A stretch of DNA of 64,000 nucleotides from an uncultured Sphingorhabdus sp. (GCA_937873665.1 CALMYW010000393.1:62001-126000); one strand, 5' to 3'; positions 9,090 through 21,661 are shown, counted from the first letter of the stretch. The notes: generated from the letters alone by a model not told the origin. Program-made: numbers and translations.

Positions 9090-10672
9090 TGCGCCGGTTC
9101 GACCGGCTGCGGCACGGGCAGACTGATACGGAAACAAGCGCCCTGCAAGCCATCGTCACGATCATCGACGCTGATGCTGCCATGATGGCCTTCGATAATC
9201 GTTCTCGCAATGGCAAGACCGAGGCCGCTATGCTTGCCAAAGCCCTCGCTTTCAGGACGGGCGCTATGGAAACGGCGGAACACGGTTTCGCGTTCATTTG
9301 GTGGAATACCGGGGCCCTGGTCGCTGATGCGAACAATAACTTCGTCATCGCTTCGCGTTGCCGAAATTTCGACTACACCGTCGGGCGGCGAGAAAGAGAC
9401 AGCATTATCGAGCAGATTTGTAAGCACTCGTTCGATCCGGATATCCTCACCCATGATTACGGTTATGCCCTTGCGCGGGCGAGCAAAAGCTATGCGGACG
9501 GTGCCGTCGGCGCCACGGCTTTCGCGTGTTTCCAGCAATTGCTCGATCATGTCGCTCATGTCGATTGGCTCGAAATTGGCTTTGGCAAGTTGTGCGTCGA
9601 TCCGGCTGGCATCGGAAATGTCGCTGATCAACCGGTCCATCCGTTGTACATCAGCATGCGCAACCGCCATCAATTGCGCGCGAAGCTCCGGCTTTTCGAC
9701 ATTGTCGATGCCATCGAGCGCAGAACGCAGGGAGGCGAGGGGGTTTTTGATTTCATGAGCTACGTCTGCCGCAAAGGCCTCGGTCGCATCGATGCGCTGA
9801 CGCAATGCGCTGCTCATATCCGACAAAGCCCGGGCAAGCATGCCGATTTCATCCCGTCGTGAGGGCATGCGGGGTATGGTTACATCGGGTGATCGGCCGA
9901 GCCTAACGCGGACAGCGGCACGGGCGAGATATTGCAGGGGCCTTACGATGGTTCGGGCAAGAAACAGCGAGAGCAAGATTGAAATAGCCAATACTGCCAA
10001 CATGAATATGCCGATGCTGAACCTTTCGGCCCGCACAAGTGCGCGAACATCACGCGGGTTGCCGGTTGTCAGTATCCGTGTTTGACCATCTGGCAACAGC
10101 GTAGCTGCGGTCACGACATGAGTCAGATCAGGAGCGAAGCGAACAAGCGATGTGCTCTGGTTGACTTTAATCCCAGCCAATTCGGGCCAAGCTGAACCGA
10201 CGTCGTTAGAGGGCTCGCGATACTGTTCAAGATTTGGTGCTAGGACGATAAAATCGAATCCCCGGTCCATCCAACGGGCAGCCGTCTTGCGCCAGGGCTC
10301 TTTTGCCGGATCGATAAGCTGAAAGGTCGGCCCAGTCCTAGAATTGCTATCATAAGTTTTGGCGCCATCTGCCCCATAAAGCCGCACGCGCAGTTTTTCG
10401 GTCCTGGCGAAATTGGCGAGCGTTGCGGCATCTGCTTCGTCAGACATTGCTGCCAGACTTGTTGCCAACAATTTGACTTGCGTTTCTGCCGCCGCTTGCC
10501 GTTCTGCAACCAGCCGGGTCCGATAGCTGTCGAGGAAGAAAAGCCCGCTTGCCATCAAAGCGAGTGCAAAAAGGTTTACCGCCAATATGCGCGATGTGAG
10601 CGACAATTTGCGGCTCCAGCGCAGCTGGAAACGATCTGTATCAGGCGTCTGCAAAACGGTATCCAGCGCCAT
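9086..10672 (-). CDS. chvG: Sensor histidine kinase ChvG
   Basis: A membrane kinase of about 528 residues. Order of parts: a transmembrane segment ([20 protein letters not shown]), a periplasmic domain of about 200 residues, a second transmembrane segment ([20 protein letters not shown]), a HAMP segment ([20 protein letters not shown]), the dimerisation helix with catalytic His in [14 protein letters not shown], and an HATPase with N box ([13 protein letters not shown]), G1 ([10 protein letters not shown]) and G2 (SGLGLAIA). ChvG (ExoS) senses acid or envelope stress in Rhizobiales. The ATG at 10672 (MALDTV) is chosen; it overlaps the end of chvI by 32 bases. Another ATG lies at 10705. Confidence 0.92.
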   Translation of the reverse strand: MALDTVLQTPDTDRFQLRWSRKLSLTSRILAVNLFALALMASGLFFLDSYRTRLVAERQAAAETQVKLLATSLAAMSDEADAATLANFARTEKLRVRLYGADGAKTYDSNSRTGPTFQLIDPAKEPWRKTAARWMDRGFDFIVLAPNLEQYREPSNDVGSAWPELAGIKVNQSTSLVRFAPDLTHVVTAATLLPDGQTRILTTGNPRDVRALVRAERFSIGIFMLAVLAISILLSLFLARTIVRPLQYLARAAVRVRLGRSPDVTIPRMPSRRDEIGMLARALSDMSSALRQRIDATEAFAADVAHEIKNPLASLRSALDGIDNVEKPELRAQLMAVAHADVQRMDRLISDISDASRIDAQLAKANFEPIDMSDMIEQLLETRESRGADGTVRIAFARPRKGITVIMGEDIRIERVLTNLLDNAVSFSPPDGVVEISATRSDDEVIVRISDQGPGIPPNERETVFRRFHSARPESEGFGKHSGLGLAIARTIIEGHHGSISVDDRDDGLQGACFRISLPVPQPVEPAQ

Positions 10673-11348
10673 AAAGAGTATCGATGGCGGAAAATTCGGG
10701 GTCAATTTCCCGGAACTTGCGACGGAGCCGCTTTATATGGCTATCGATCGTACGATCATCCACATAGATATCGTCTTGATAGGCGATATCCATTAACTGA
10801 CTGCGTGTGCGCACTACGCCTGGTCTGGTAGCCAGTGCCTCCAATATCATGAATTCGGTGACGGTCAGGGTAACTGGTTTGCCTTTCCACTTAACGTGGT
10901 GGCGTGCGGGATCCATTTCCAGGTCGCCGCGCAGCAGCGGCTCGGGTTCGTCTCGGTTTTCCTCTTCAATGGGACGGCTTCGAACAGCAGTCCGACGCAG
11001 TATCGCTTTAACTCTGGCGACCAACAAACGCTGCGAGAAAGGCTTGGTGATATAATCGTCCGCTCCCATTGCCAAACCGAGCGCTTCATCCAGTTCTTCG
11101 TCCTTCGAAGTGAGGAAAATGACCGGCATATCGGTTTTTTCACGCAGGCGACGCAGCAATTCGAGCCCGTCCATTCGAGGCATCTTGATGTCAAAAATGC
11201 CAAGGTCGGCTGGGTTTTCGATCAGGGCTTTCAGCGCGGCCTCGCCATCGGGGTAGAGGCGCGTGACATAGCCTTCCGCCTGCATGGCGATTGAGACTGA
11301 GGTCAGTATGTTGCGGTCGTCGTCGACAAGGGCAATAGTTGCGGACAT
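10641..11348 (-). CDS. chvI: Response regulator ChvI (OmpR family)
   Basis: A 235-residue response regulator. The receiver domain has the acidic pocket VDDD at residues 8-11, phospho-acceptor Asp53 in [10 protein letters not shown], Thr/Ser in FLTSKDE and Lys in YITKPFS. The C-terminal winged helix includes [40 protein letters not shown] and a closing YGAGYRF. It pairs with ChvG, encoded immediately downstream with overlap. ATG at 11348 ([11 protein letters not shown]) is the natural start; an upstream ATG at 11390 would add a non-conserved leader. It is divergent from pckA across 188 bases, an arrangement also known from Rhizobiales. Confidence 0.94.
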   Translation of the reverse strand: MSATIALVDDDRNILTSVSIAMQAEGYVTRLYPDGEAALKALIENPADLGIFDIKMPRMDGLELLRRLREKTDMPVIFLTSKDEELDEALGLAMGADDYITKPFSQRLLVARVKAILRRTAVRSRPIEEENRDEPEPLLRGDLEMDPARHHVKWKGKPVTLTVTEFMILEALATRPGVVRTRSQLMDIAYQDDIYVDDRTIDSHIKRLRRKFREIDPEFSAIDTLYGAGYRFADA

Positions 11349-11418
11349 CGTCGCGCTTATAAGAAGGCAAAACTGAACCTTCAATGCCAAGCGGAAAAGC
11401 CAATGTTGCAGGGTGTGA

Positions 11419-11440
11419 CAAATTTCTTTGGGTAAATTTG
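11419..11440. promoter_or_regulatory. Inverted repeat between chvI and pckA
   Basis: CAAATTT (11419-11425) and AAATTTG (11434-11440) form a perfect seven-base inverted repeat with an eight-base spacer. It lies in the 188-base divergent region, 70 bases upstream of the chvI start and about 97 upstream of the pckA start. It could be an operator for ChvI or another regulator; no direct proof. Confidence 0.35.
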
Positions 11441-11536
11441 CGCCGCCGATGGTTTGACGAAAAGTCAGTGGTAGGTTAGGGGCCGCTGCATTCCCCGTGC
11501 ATACCTATGCACAGACCTCGCATAAAGGAAGCCATC

Positions 11537-13138
<1,602 letters not shown>

Positions 13139-13177
13139 GCCGTTCGGTCTTTCCGGGCGCACAAAGAAAGTCCGGAA

Positions 13178-13627
13178 ATGGCCGATTTCGAAGTTCGCAC
13201 ATTTGATGATGAAGCGGCCATTCGCCGGGTAGGTGAGGGGCTGCTCGCGTGCAATTTACCGCGCGCGGAATGGACGCACGAGGCGCATCTTGCCGCCTGC
13301 CTGTGGCTGCTGCGCGAACGCAGCGATATCAGGCTCGAGCAGCAACTACCTGATATCATCCGCAGCTATAATGAAAGCGTAGGCGGGGTGAATGACGATG
13401 CCCAAGGCTATCATGAAACGCTGACGCAATTCTACATTTCGACGGTCAAAGCGCACAACGCCGAACAGGCCGAGCTTGACCTGCTGGATTCGGTCAATCT
13501 GCTGTTGCGGAGCATGAGGGGTAAGCGCGACTGGCCGTTGCGCTTTTACAGCAAGGACGTGCTGTTTTCGATCCGCGCACGACGAGAGCTGGTACCGCCC
13601 GATTTACTCGATACCCCGCACATATGA
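13178..13627 (+). CDS. Conserved hypothetical protein
   Basis: A 149-residue soluble protein with no signal peptide or membrane segment. I do not recognise a named family. The most conserved-looking part is NLPRAEWTHEAHLAACLWLL (residues about 27-46), which has two histidines and an acidic residue that could bind a metal or cofactor. The C-terminal half is helical (AELDLLDSVNLLLRSMRGKR). It starts 39 bases after pckA. A seven-base inverted repeat (TTTCCGG at 13150, CCGGAAA at 13172) overlaps its start codon and might hinder initiation. A strong hairpin follows the stop. It may be co-transcribed with pckA, but nothing in it suggests a carbon-metabolism role. Confidence 0.8.
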   Translation: MADFEVRTFDDEAAIRRVGEGLLACNLPRAEWTHEAHLAACLWLLRERSDIRLEQQLPDIIRSYNESVGGVNDDAQGYHETLTQFYISTVKAHNAEQAELDLLDSVNLLLRSMRGKRDWPLRFYSKDVLFSIRARRELVPPDLLDTPHI

Positions 13628-13654
13628 AAAAGGCGCCGCAGCGGGCGCCCTTTT
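13627..13654. terminator. Intrinsic terminator (likely bidirectional)
   Basis: AAAAGGCGCC, a short loop, then GGCGCCCTTTT, with one bulged base. It lies just after the stop of the 149-residue gene at 13627 and before the convergent end of the DUF3597 gene at 13676. T-runs on either strand suit termination in both directions. Confidence 0.8.
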
Positions 13655-13675
13655 CATTCTACAGTGAACAATAGC

Positions 13676-14053
13676 TCAGTCGAGCATGTCGGCAGGCACT
13701 TTGCCGCCATTGGCTGCGAGTTCGCGCAACACGGCTTTGTGCAGCCAGATGTTCATTTCGGCGCTGCCTTCGAGTTCGCAGGTATAGCCCAGTTCCATCG
13801 CCAGATCCTTGCGCTCCTGCAGCGAGCTTTCCATGCCGAGCATCTTCATCAGGTCGACAATCGAGCTGCGCCAGTTGAGGTTGCGGCCGTCATTGGCGTC
13901 AATTTCTTCGAGATGGGCAATGACATCGACTTCGCTGATTGCGACAGGGGCGGCTTCGACCGGCGCAGCAACAACGGGCGCTTCAGGCGCAGGTGTAGCG
14001 GCGACTGCCTTCTTGCCGAAAATGGCGTCCTTGATCTTGCCGAAAATGCTCAT
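13676..14053 (-). CDS. DUF3597 domain protein
   Basis: A 125-residue protein. The N-terminus MSIFGKIKDAIFGKK is typical of DUF3597 proteins and looks like a short amphipathic helix. It is followed by an Ala/Pro/Val linker (residues about 18-38) and a globular C-terminal domain (NLNWRSSIVDLMKMLGMES, then ERKDLAMELGY). The biochemical function of the family is unknown. AAGGA upstream of the ATG at 14053 supports the start. It is divergent from the DUF937 gene across 178 bases, so the two may share a control region. A terminator separates it from the gene at 13178-13627. Confidence 0.85.
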   Translation of the reverse strand: MSIFGKIKDAIFGKKAVAATPAPEAPVVAAPVEAAPVAISEVDVIAHLEEIDANDGRNLNWRSSIVDLMKMLGMESSLQERKDLAMELGYTCELEGSAEMNIWLHKAVLRELAANGGKVPADMLD

Positions 14054-14231
14054 CGTTAAATCCTTCCTTCAAAGTCGGTTCTGGATTGCACCACGATATG
14101 TCGATTCTGCGAAAATAGGGAGCATAAACCGAAACTAAATTGTAAAATGGCGACCGAGTGCAGGATTTCGCTACCGCTTTTCGATTTCTGCTGCGACATT
14201 GCACTCAGGTTACAGTTCAGGAGAGTGCGAC

Positions 14232-14873
14232 ATGGACATGATGGAAATTCTGAAACAGTCGGGCGCGATAGGTTCGATTGCACAGCAATTAGGCGTTAAT
14301 GAACAGATCGCCCAGACCGGGGCAGAGGCCTTGCTGCCTGCTATCCTTGGCGGATTCAAGAAGACAGCTCAGGCGCAGCCCAGCGGGCTTGAAGGGCTTG
14401 GCGGCATACTCGGCCAGCTCGGCGGGGGCGGATTACTCGACAGTGTGCTTTCGCCCGAGCCGACACCGATCGAAAAGGGTAATGACGTACTTGGGCAGAT
14501 ATTTGGTTCCAAAGATGTCAGCCGATCGGTTGCCGGACATGCATCGCAGCAGACCGGCATTGATTCGACTTTACTGAAACAAATGCTGCCGATGCTTGCA
14601 ATGATTGTTGCTGGTTACATGGCCAAGCAGGCTGGTGGCGAGCAAGGCGGCGGACTCGGTGGACTGATCGGCAGCGTATTGGGCGGCGGTCAGTCGTCCG
14701 GAGGCGGTGGCCTTGGCGGGATGCTCGGCAATGTCCTTGGCGGAGCTCTGGGCGGCGGTCAGCAAGCGGCGCCTGCGGGCGGCCTTGGCGGGCTCGGCTC
14801 GCTGCTCGATCTGGACGGCGACGGCAACCCGCTTGATGACATTATCGGCATGGCCGGGAAAATGGCACGCTAA
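14232..14873 (+). CDS. DUF937 (YidB-like) glycine-rich protein
   Basis: A 213-residue protein beginning MDMMEILKQSGAIGSIAQQL. The N-terminal half resembles DUF937/YidB (NEQIAQTGAEALLPAILGGF). Residues about 125-190 are very rich in glycine in GG and GGG clusters (GGLGGLIGSVLGGG and similar units). The C-terminus LLDLDGDGNPLDDIIGMAG resembles a calcium-binding loop (DLDGDGNPLDD). Family function is unknown. AGGAGAG seven bases before ATG 14232 fixes the start; upstream in-frame ATG at 14199 has no such site. Its stop is one base from the stop of the convergent NfeD gene. Confidence 0.83.
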   Translation: MDMMEILKQSGAIGSIAQQLGVNEQIAQTGAEALLPAILGGFKKTAQAQPSGLEGLGGILGQLGGGGLLDSVLSPEPTPIEKGNDVLGQIFGSKDVSRSVAGHASQQTGIDSTLLKQMLPMLAMIVAGYMAKQAGGEQGGGLGGLIGSVLGGGQSSGGGGLGGMLGNVLGGALGGGQQAAPAGGLGGLGSLLDLDGDGNPLDDIIGMAGKMAR

Positions 14874-14874
14874 G

Positions 14875-15324
14875 TCAGACTACCGGTTCCACTTTCAGCA
14901 CGGCGCCTTCTGCACCGGTGACGCGCACCTTCGCGCCCGCCGGTGCATCCGCGCCCCGTGCATTCCACTCACTGTCGCCGACTTTCACCCGGCCACGACC
15001 GTCAGCAATCGCCTCGATCACTGTCACTACTTCGCCGGTCAGTCTGGCACCGCGATCGTTGAGGGCGGGGTCTTCGGACTGGATGGGATTGTCTTTCAGG
15101 AAGCGCTTTCCGGCATAGACGGTCAGCACCGAAATTACCGCGAACAGCGCGACCTGCAGAGGTATCGAAATCGGCAGCACCCAGGCGATCAGGCCGACGA
15201 TGATCGCGGCGACGCCGAGCCACATCAGGAAAAATCCGGGCGCGAGCATCTCTACCACGCCAAGCGCGACGCCCACCGACAGCCAGAACCAGTGCGGTTC
15301 CAATGATGCGAGCCATTCTGTCAT
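14875..15324 (-). CDS. NfeD-like membrane protein
   Basis: A 149-residue protein with hydrophobic segments at about residues 12-50 and 55-75 (HWFWLSVGVALGVVEMLAPG, FFLMWLGVAAIIVGLIAWVL, LQVALFAVISVLTVYAG), followed by a small soluble OB-fold domain (LTGEVVTVIEAIADGRGRVKV, ending VLKVEPVV). This is the short NfeD type that accompanies stomatin-like proteins. The start at 15324 lies one base beyond the SPFH stop, so the pair is surely co-translated. It probably forms a membrane complex with its SPFH partner, by analogy with E. coli QmcA and YbbK-type pairs. No protease domain is present. Confidence 0.9.
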   Translation of the reverse strand: MTEWLASLEPHWFWLSVGVALGVVEMLAPGFFLMWLGVAAIIVGLIAWVLPISIPLQVALFAVISVLTVYAGKRFLKDNPIQSEDPALNDRGARLTGEVVTVIEAIADGRGRVKVGDSEWNARGADAPAGAKVRVTGAEGAVLKVEPVV

Positions 15325-15325
15325 C

Positions 15326-16243
15326 TCACTTGCCCTTTTCACTTGCCAGCGCGTCCTTGGCGAGTTCGCCAATGCCGCCCAGCGTGCCGATCAACTGTGT
15401 AGCCTCAACCGGGAACAATATGGTTTTTGCATTGGGTGAGGTGGCAAACTGGCTGATCGCGTCGGTATATTTTTGCGCGATGAAGTAGTTGAGAGCTTGT
15501 GTGCCCGATGAGGCAATCGCGTCTGATACCATTGTGGTCGCCTTTGCCTCAGCCTCTGCCTCACGCTCGCGCGCTTCGGCATCGCGGAAGGCGGCTTCGC
15601 GGCGTCCTTCAGCTTGCAGGATCGCGCCCTGCTTTTCGCCTTCGGCGCGCAGGATTTCCGCAGCACGCAGGCCTTCGGCCTCCAATATTTGTGCGCGCTT
15701 CTCACGCTCTGCCTTCATCTGGCGGGCCATGGCGTTGGAAATGTCGGCTGGCGGGCGGATGTCCTTTACTTCTACGCGGGTGATCTTCACGCCCCACGGG
15801 CTGGTCGCATGATCGACCACGCCGAGCAGGCGGCCGTTGATATCGTCGCGTTTGGAGAGTGTCTCGTCGAGGTCCATCGAGCCCATCACCGTGCGCAGGT
15901 TGGTAGTGGTGATCTGCATGATCGCGACATAAAGGTCGGAAACTTCATAGGCGGCCTTGGCGGCATCGAGCACCTGGAAGAAGACGACGGCGTCGACGCC
16001 GACCATCGCATTATCCTTGGTGATGATTTCCTGCCCCGGAATATCGAGCACCTGTTCCATCATGTTTATCTTGCGCCCGACGCGATCGACGAACGGTACG
16101 ATGAAGTTGAACCCAGGATGCGCGGCATGGGTAAAGCGGCCGAAGCGTTCGACCGTATAGACATGGCCCTGCCGCACGACGGTGATCCCCATCATCAGGA
16201 ATATCACTGCCAGCACCAGCAAAACGATTACAAAGGTTTCCAT
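15326..16243 (-). CDS. SPFH/Band 7 paraslipin (stomatin-like, QmcA family)
   Basis: A 305-residue protein with an N-terminal membrane anchor ([20 protein letters not shown]), the SPFH domain ([55 protein letters not shown]), and a long Glu/Ala coiled coil at residues about 180-250 ([20 protein letters not shown] and following). These proteins form large ring or cage oligomers in membrane microdomains and affect proteolysis and membrane fluidity. It is followed by nfeD with a one-base gap, the canonical pairing. Upstream it is divergent from the lyase gene at 16325. Confidence 0.93.
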   Translation of the reverse strand: METFVIVLLVLAVIFLMMGITVVRQGHVYTVERFGRFTHAAHPGFNFIVPFVDRVGRKINMMEQVLDIPGQEIITKDNAMVGVDAVVFFQVLDAAKAAYEVSDLYVAIMQITTTNLRTVMGSMDLDETLSKRDDINGRLLGVVDHATSPWGVKITRVEVKDIRPPADISNAMARQMKAEREKRAQILEAEGLRAAEILRAEGEKQGAILQAEGRREAAFRDAEAREREAEAEAKATTMVSDAIASSGTQALNYFIAQKYTDAISQFATSPNAKTILFPVEATQLIGTLGGIGELAKDALASEKGK

Positions 16244-16324
16244 GTCCTACCTCCTGTTTGACTGTGGGCAATCTCCCAAATATGCGATGACTTGCCAAGT
16301 GAAATCGGATGGGAGTGCTGCACT

Positions 16325-17155
16325 ATGACATTGGTCGAAAAGCTGAAATTGGTGCGCACCGCGCTTTATGTGCCTGCGATCAATGCCCGCGCGCTGGAAA
16401 AGGCGAGGGGGCTGGATGTCGATATGCTGATTATCGATCTGGAGGATTCGGTGCCCGCCGAAAACAAGGCCGAAGCGCGTGCCGCAGCCGTGGAGGAAGT
16501 TGCGAAGGGCTTTCCGGGCAAGCTGGTGGCGATCCGGCTCAACGGGTTGGACAGTGTCGAACTGGCTGCGGACATATCGGCGGCGGAAATGTCGCTGGCG
16601 GACTGTTTCGTGCTGCCTAAGGTGGAGGCGGCAGCAGCACTTGATCCAGTGGTGGCGCGCTTGCCCAATCCGGTGCTTGCGATGATTGAGGGGCCGTTGG
16701 GTCTGTACAATGCACGCGAGATTGCGGCGCATAAGGCGGTTGCGGGCTTGATCGCTGGCGTCAACGATATCTGCGCCGATACGGGCATCCGCCCCGGCCC
16801 GAACCGCGAAGGGCTGGAACTGGCACTGCAGATGATTGTCCTCGCGGGCGCGGCAGCGGGGAAGCCAGCCTTTGACGGGGTCAACAACAAGCTCGACGAT
16901 ATGAGCGGACTCGAGGTCGAATGCGCGCAGGGGCGCTGTTATGGCTTTACCGGAAAGACACTGATCCATCCCAATCAGGTGGCGATAGCAAATGCCGCCT
17001 TCGGGCCAAGTGCGGCGGAAATTGCTGAAGCGGAGGAACTGATTGCGGCCTCCACCGGCGGCGCGCAGCGACACAAGGGCAAGATGATCGAGTCCATGCA
17101 TGTCGAAGAAGCGCGCCGGACGATAGAACGTGCTCGACACGCGACAGGCAGTTAG
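16325..17155 (+). CDS. CoA ester lyase (CitE / malyl-CoA lyase-like)
   Basis: A 276-residue TIM-barrel protein of the HpcH/CitE family. Motifs: RTALYVPAINARALEKARG, DMLIIDLEDSVPAENKAEAR (acidic metal ligands), DCFVLPKVEAAAAL, AMIEGPLGLYNAREIA and GKTLIHPNQVAIANAAF. It cleaves or forms a C-C bond in a CoA thioester such as citramalyl-CoA, malyl-CoA or methylmalyl-CoA. No citrate lyase alpha or gamma subunits are nearby, so it is a stand-alone CitE-like enzyme. GGGAG nine bases before ATG 16325 supports this start. The M28 peptidase gene begins 13 bases after its stop. Confidence 0.9.
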   Translation: MTLVEKLKLVRTALYVPAINARALEKARGLDVDMLIIDLEDSVPAENKAEARAAAVEEVAKGFPGKLVAIRLNGLDSVELAADISAAEMSLADCFVLPKVEAAAALDPVVARLPNPVLAMIEGPLGLYNAREIAAHKAVAGLIAGVNDICADTGIRPGPNREGLELALQMIVLAGAAAGKPAFDGVNNKLDDMSGLEVECAQGRCYGFTGKTLIHPNQVAIANAAFGPSAAEIAEAEELIAASTGGAQRHKGKMIESMHVEEARRTIERARHATGS

Positions 17156-17168
17156 CTTATCTGCGCAT

Positions 17169-18665
17169 ATGCGCGCACGTCTGACCCTCTCAATTTTTCT
17201 GGCCTTCGGATATATTGGATCGGCTGTTGCCAAGCCGGTCACAGAGGCTGAATTGCGCAAGCATGTAGAAATATTGGCTTCGGATGAATTCGAAGGCCGA
17301 GGTCCGGGAACCGAGGGTGAGCGCAAGACCCTCGCCTATCTGGAAAACCAATGGACAAAGGCAGGGCTCAAACCCGCCGCACGCGACGGCAGCTGGTATC
17401 AGCCGGTTGATCTTGTCCGGCGCGGGCCCAAGCAAGCCACTGTCCAGTTTTTCGCAAAGGGTGAAAAGCTGCGAATCGTCAGCGATGACATCCTTGTGGT
17501 TGGCAAGGAAGCGGAATATCGGGCGGACAGGCTGCCAGTCCTGTTCGTCGGCCATGGCGTCAATGCGCAGGGCAAAGTGGTTGCTGATGTAAAAGGCAAG
17601 CTGGCGTTCCTTCTGGCCGATGATGCCGAATTCCTGCCATCGGAAATGAAAGCTTCGCGCAACCGCCGTTTGGCATTGGTTGATGCCGGTGCTGCGGGTG
17701 TTGTTTCCATATCTGGCGAGCAGTTTGATTTTCCCCTTTATCGCAGGGCGATTTTGTCGCGCCCGATCAGCTGGGCCGCTCGTGACAAGCGCGCCGACGT
17801 CGAAGGCGTGGTCAGTCCACAATATATGGTCGCTTTGGTGACGGCCGCGGGCGGCGACTGGGACAAGCTTCGCACAGCCGCGCGGTCGACGGACTATGCT
17901 GGTCAATCGCTCGGGCTGACGGTAGACCTAAATGTGCTGAGCGATGTGGAGCCCATTCGCAGCAACAACATCATAGGCAAGTTCGCAGGTCGCAAGCCAG
18001 ATAGCGGCGCGGTTGTGTTCATGGGGCATTGGGACCATTTTGGTGTGTGCAGGCCAGAAGGCGACGAAGACCGCATCTGCAACGGAGCGGTGGACAATGC
18101 GAGTGGCATAGCGGTGTTGACCGAAGTGGCCAAGCGTCTGGGTAAAGCGAAATTTGATCGGGACATCTATTTTATCGGGACGACAGCCGAGGAATATGGA
18201 CTGATCGGAGCCCGTGCTTTTGCAGCCGATCCGGCCGTTGCCTTGGACCAGATCAAGGTTGTTTTGAACGTTGATACCGTCGCCATTGCGCCAAAAGGAG
18301 CCAAGGTGGCGATTATCGGACGCGGTAAAACCGATCTGGACGACGACATCGAAGCCGTAGCGCGCAAATTAAAACGCAAAATCGAACTCTCCACCGATGC
18401 GAATGCCTTCTTGCAGCGGCAGGACGGCTGGGCGCTGACCGAGAAAAATGTACCGGCGCTGATGGTGGGCGGCTCCTTTGCCGATCTGGGCAAGCTGGAA
18501 GCTTTTTTGAAGACCGACTATCATGGCCCCAATGATGAGGTCGTCGACACGCTCCAACTGGGTGGCGCTGCTGAAGATGCCGACCTGCATGTCGAGCTTG
18601 GCCGCTATTTTGCCGATACCCGCAAGTATAAGCCGAAAAAGGCCGAGAAGGGGACTGGCGAATAA
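17169..18665 (+). CDS. Exported M28 family zinc peptidase
   Basis: A 498-residue protein with a signal peptide (MRARLTLSIFLAFGYIGSAVAK) and an M28 aminopeptidase domain interrupted by a PA-like insert (residues about 125-230). Zinc-site motifs are GHWDHFGV, NGAVDNASGIAVLTEVA and TTAEEYGLIGA, then NVDTVAI and a late TDYHGPNDEV. It probably removes N-terminal residues from peptides in the periplasm. The C-terminus is Lys-rich (KYKPKKAEKGTGE). The in-frame ATG at 17130 lies inside the preceding gene; 17169 gives the signal peptide and is preferred. It is co-oriented with the lyase and guaB. Confidence 0.92.
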   Translation: MRARLTLSIFLAFGYIGSAVAKPVTEAELRKHVEILASDEFEGRGPGTEGERKTLAYLENQWTKAGLKPAARDGSWYQPVDLVRRGPKQATVQFFAKGEKLRIVSDDILVVGKEAEYRADRLPVLFVGHGVNAQGKVVADVKGKLAFLLADDAEFLPSEMKASRNRRLALVDAGAAGVVSISGEQFDFPLYRRAILSRPISWAARDKRADVEGVVSPQYMVALVTAAGGDWDKLRTAARSTDYAGQSLGLTVDLNVLSDVEPIRSNNIIGKFAGRKPDSGAVVFMGHWDHFGVCRPEGDEDRICNGAVDNASGIAVLTEVAKRLGKAKFDRDIYFIGTTAEEYGLIGARAFAADPAVALDQIKVVLNVDTVAIAPKGAKVAIIGRGKTDLDDDIEAVARKLKRKIELSTDANAFLQRQDGWALTEKNVPALMVGGSFADLGKLEAFLKTDYHGPNDEVVDTLQLGGAAEDADLHVELGRYFADTRKYKPKKAEKGTGE

Positions 18666-20192
<1,527 letters not shown>

Positions 20193-20201
20193 GACTATTT
20201 G

Positions 20202-20468
20202 GTGGAAGAATTCATCCCCTATCTGCTGGTTGTGATTGGCTGGCATCCGGATCATCCGGGGGAGTATACCTTCCACCGGGCTCCGACTGCTTATGCAACG
20301 CTGTCGGCATGTGGGGCGGACGGCAGCGAATATGTCGCGCAGCGGGATATCTATCGCACTGAATTTGGCGGAATGCGCTTTGCCTATAAGTGCATCCGCT
20401 CTGCATCCGGCGATGAAAGCGATGCTGCCTGGCAAGCGTTGCAAGAGAAGAATGCGGAACGCAAATGA
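20202..20468 (+). CDS. Small hypothetical protein between guaB and rsmB
   Basis: A protein of about 88 residues, using GTG at 20202 or TTG at 20199 (AGGA lies eight to eleven bases upstream). It begins EEFIPYLLVVIGWHPDHPGE and contains two cysteines (LSACGAD and YKCIRS) and a helical tail (DAAWQALQEKNAERK). I recognise no family. It starts nine bases after the guaB stop and its stop overlaps the methylase start by four bases (20465-20468), so it is very likely translated as part of this operon. No signal peptide is convincing; the N-terminal hydrophobic run is too short for a firm membrane call. Confidence 0.7.
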   Translation: MEEFIPYLLVVIGWHPDHPGEYTFHRAPTAYATLSACGADGSEYVAQRDIYRTEFGGMRFAYKCIRSASGDESDAAWQALQEKNAERK

Positions 20469-21646
20469 CACCTGCAGCGCGGGTACAGGCCGCGATAGAG
20501 CTGCTCGATGCTATCATCGCGGCAACGCGGGATAAGGGCGCTTCTGCGGACCGGATAGCGGCCGCCTTTTTTGCTGCCCGTCGCTATGCGGGCTCAAAGG
20601 ATCGCCGTGCGGTGCGTGATCTGACGTGGCGGGCCATTCGCGCTTTTGGCGAACGGCCAGACAATGGCCGTTCGGCTATGATTGCACTGGCAGATCAGGA
20701 CAGCGAGCTGACCGCTTTGTTCGATGGCCTTGCCTATGGACCAGCCCCGATTGCCGCTGATGAACCACGCGCATCGGGCGGCGTTCTACCCGAATGGGTG
20801 AAACCTTTGTTCTCGACTTTGGTGACCGAAGGTGAATATCCCGCTTTGCTCGAACGGGCACTGCTCGACATTCGCGTGAACCGGTTGATTGCGGATCGCG
20901 GTGCTGTCGCAGAAAAGCTGCCCGAGGCTGCAGCCTTGCCTGAAAGTCTGGATGGGCTGCGGCTTTCGACAGGCTATGCGATCGAGAGCAGCGAGCTTTA
21001 CACTTCGGGCGCGATTGAAGTGCAGGACCTTGGCAGTCAGCTGATTGCGGAAGCGTGCAAGGCGCAACCCGGAATGACCGTGCTTGATTTGTGCGCTGGG
21101 GCTGGAGGCAAAACCCTTGCGCTCGCATCGCATATGGCGGGGCAGGGACGGCTTGTCGCTGCCGACACCAACCGCGACCGGCTGCAACAATTGCTGCCCC
21201 GCGCAGCTCGCGCCAAGGCCGGATTTATCGAAACCCTGCTGCTCAATCCAAATAAAGAAATGGGCGCGCTCGGCGATTTGTTCGGTGCCTGCGATGTCGT
21301 CCTGATTGACGCGCCTTGTTCAGGCAGCGGGACATGGCGGCGCAATCCGGAAACGCGCTGGCGTTTGGACCAGCGTGATTTGCAAAGGCTTGTTTCAGAA
21401 CAGGGCCGCTTGCTCGATCTGGCGTCCGGGCTGGTGAAGCCGGGCGGACATCTCGTCTATGCAGTGTGTTCGTTATTTGCCTGCGAAGGCCGGGACCAGA
21501 TTGATGCCTTTTTGTTGCGGCATCCGGACTTTGAAGCGGACAATCCGGAACTTGCTGCCGGAAGGGCAGATGGCGCAGGTATCTTGCTAACCCCGGCGCA
21601 TGACGGTAGCGATGGCTTCTACTTGGCGCGTTTGCACAAGCTGTGA
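20465..21646 (+). CDS. RsmB/NOP family rRNA cytosine-C5 methyltransferase
   Basis: A 393-residue SAM-dependent methylase. The N-terminus is a NusB-like helical domain (RVQAAIELLDAIIAATRDKG, RRYAGSKDRRAVRDLTWRAI). The catalytic domain has VLDLCAGAGGKTLALA (SAM-binding motif I), VLIDAPCSGSGTWRRNPETR (motif IV with Cys) and LVYAVCSLFACEG (motif VI with the catalytic Cys). This pattern matches 16S rRNA m5C methylases such as RsmB (C967 in E. coli). Target assignment is inferred. It overlaps the preceding small gene by four bases, showing coupling. Confidence 0.9.
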   Translation: MTPAARVQAAIELLDAIIAATRDKGASADRIAAAFFAARRYAGSKDRRAVRDLTWRAIRAFGERPDNGRSAMIALADQDSELTALFDGLAYGPAPIAADEPRASGGVLPEWVKPLFSTLVTEGEYPALLERALLDIRVNRLIADRGAVAEKLPEAAALPESLDGLRLSTGYAIESSELYTSGAIEVQDLGSQLIAEACKAQPGMTVLDLCAGAGGKTLALASHMAGQGRLVAADTNRDRLQQLLPRAARAKAGFIETLLLNPNKEMGALGDLFGACDVVLIDAPCSGSGTWRRNPETRWRLDQRDLQRLVSEQGRLLDLASGLVKPGGHLVYAVCSLFACEGRDQIDAFLLRHPDFEADNPELAAGRADGAGILLTPAHDGSDGFYLARLHKL

Positions 21647-21661
21647 TAGCGGGGGCTACCG

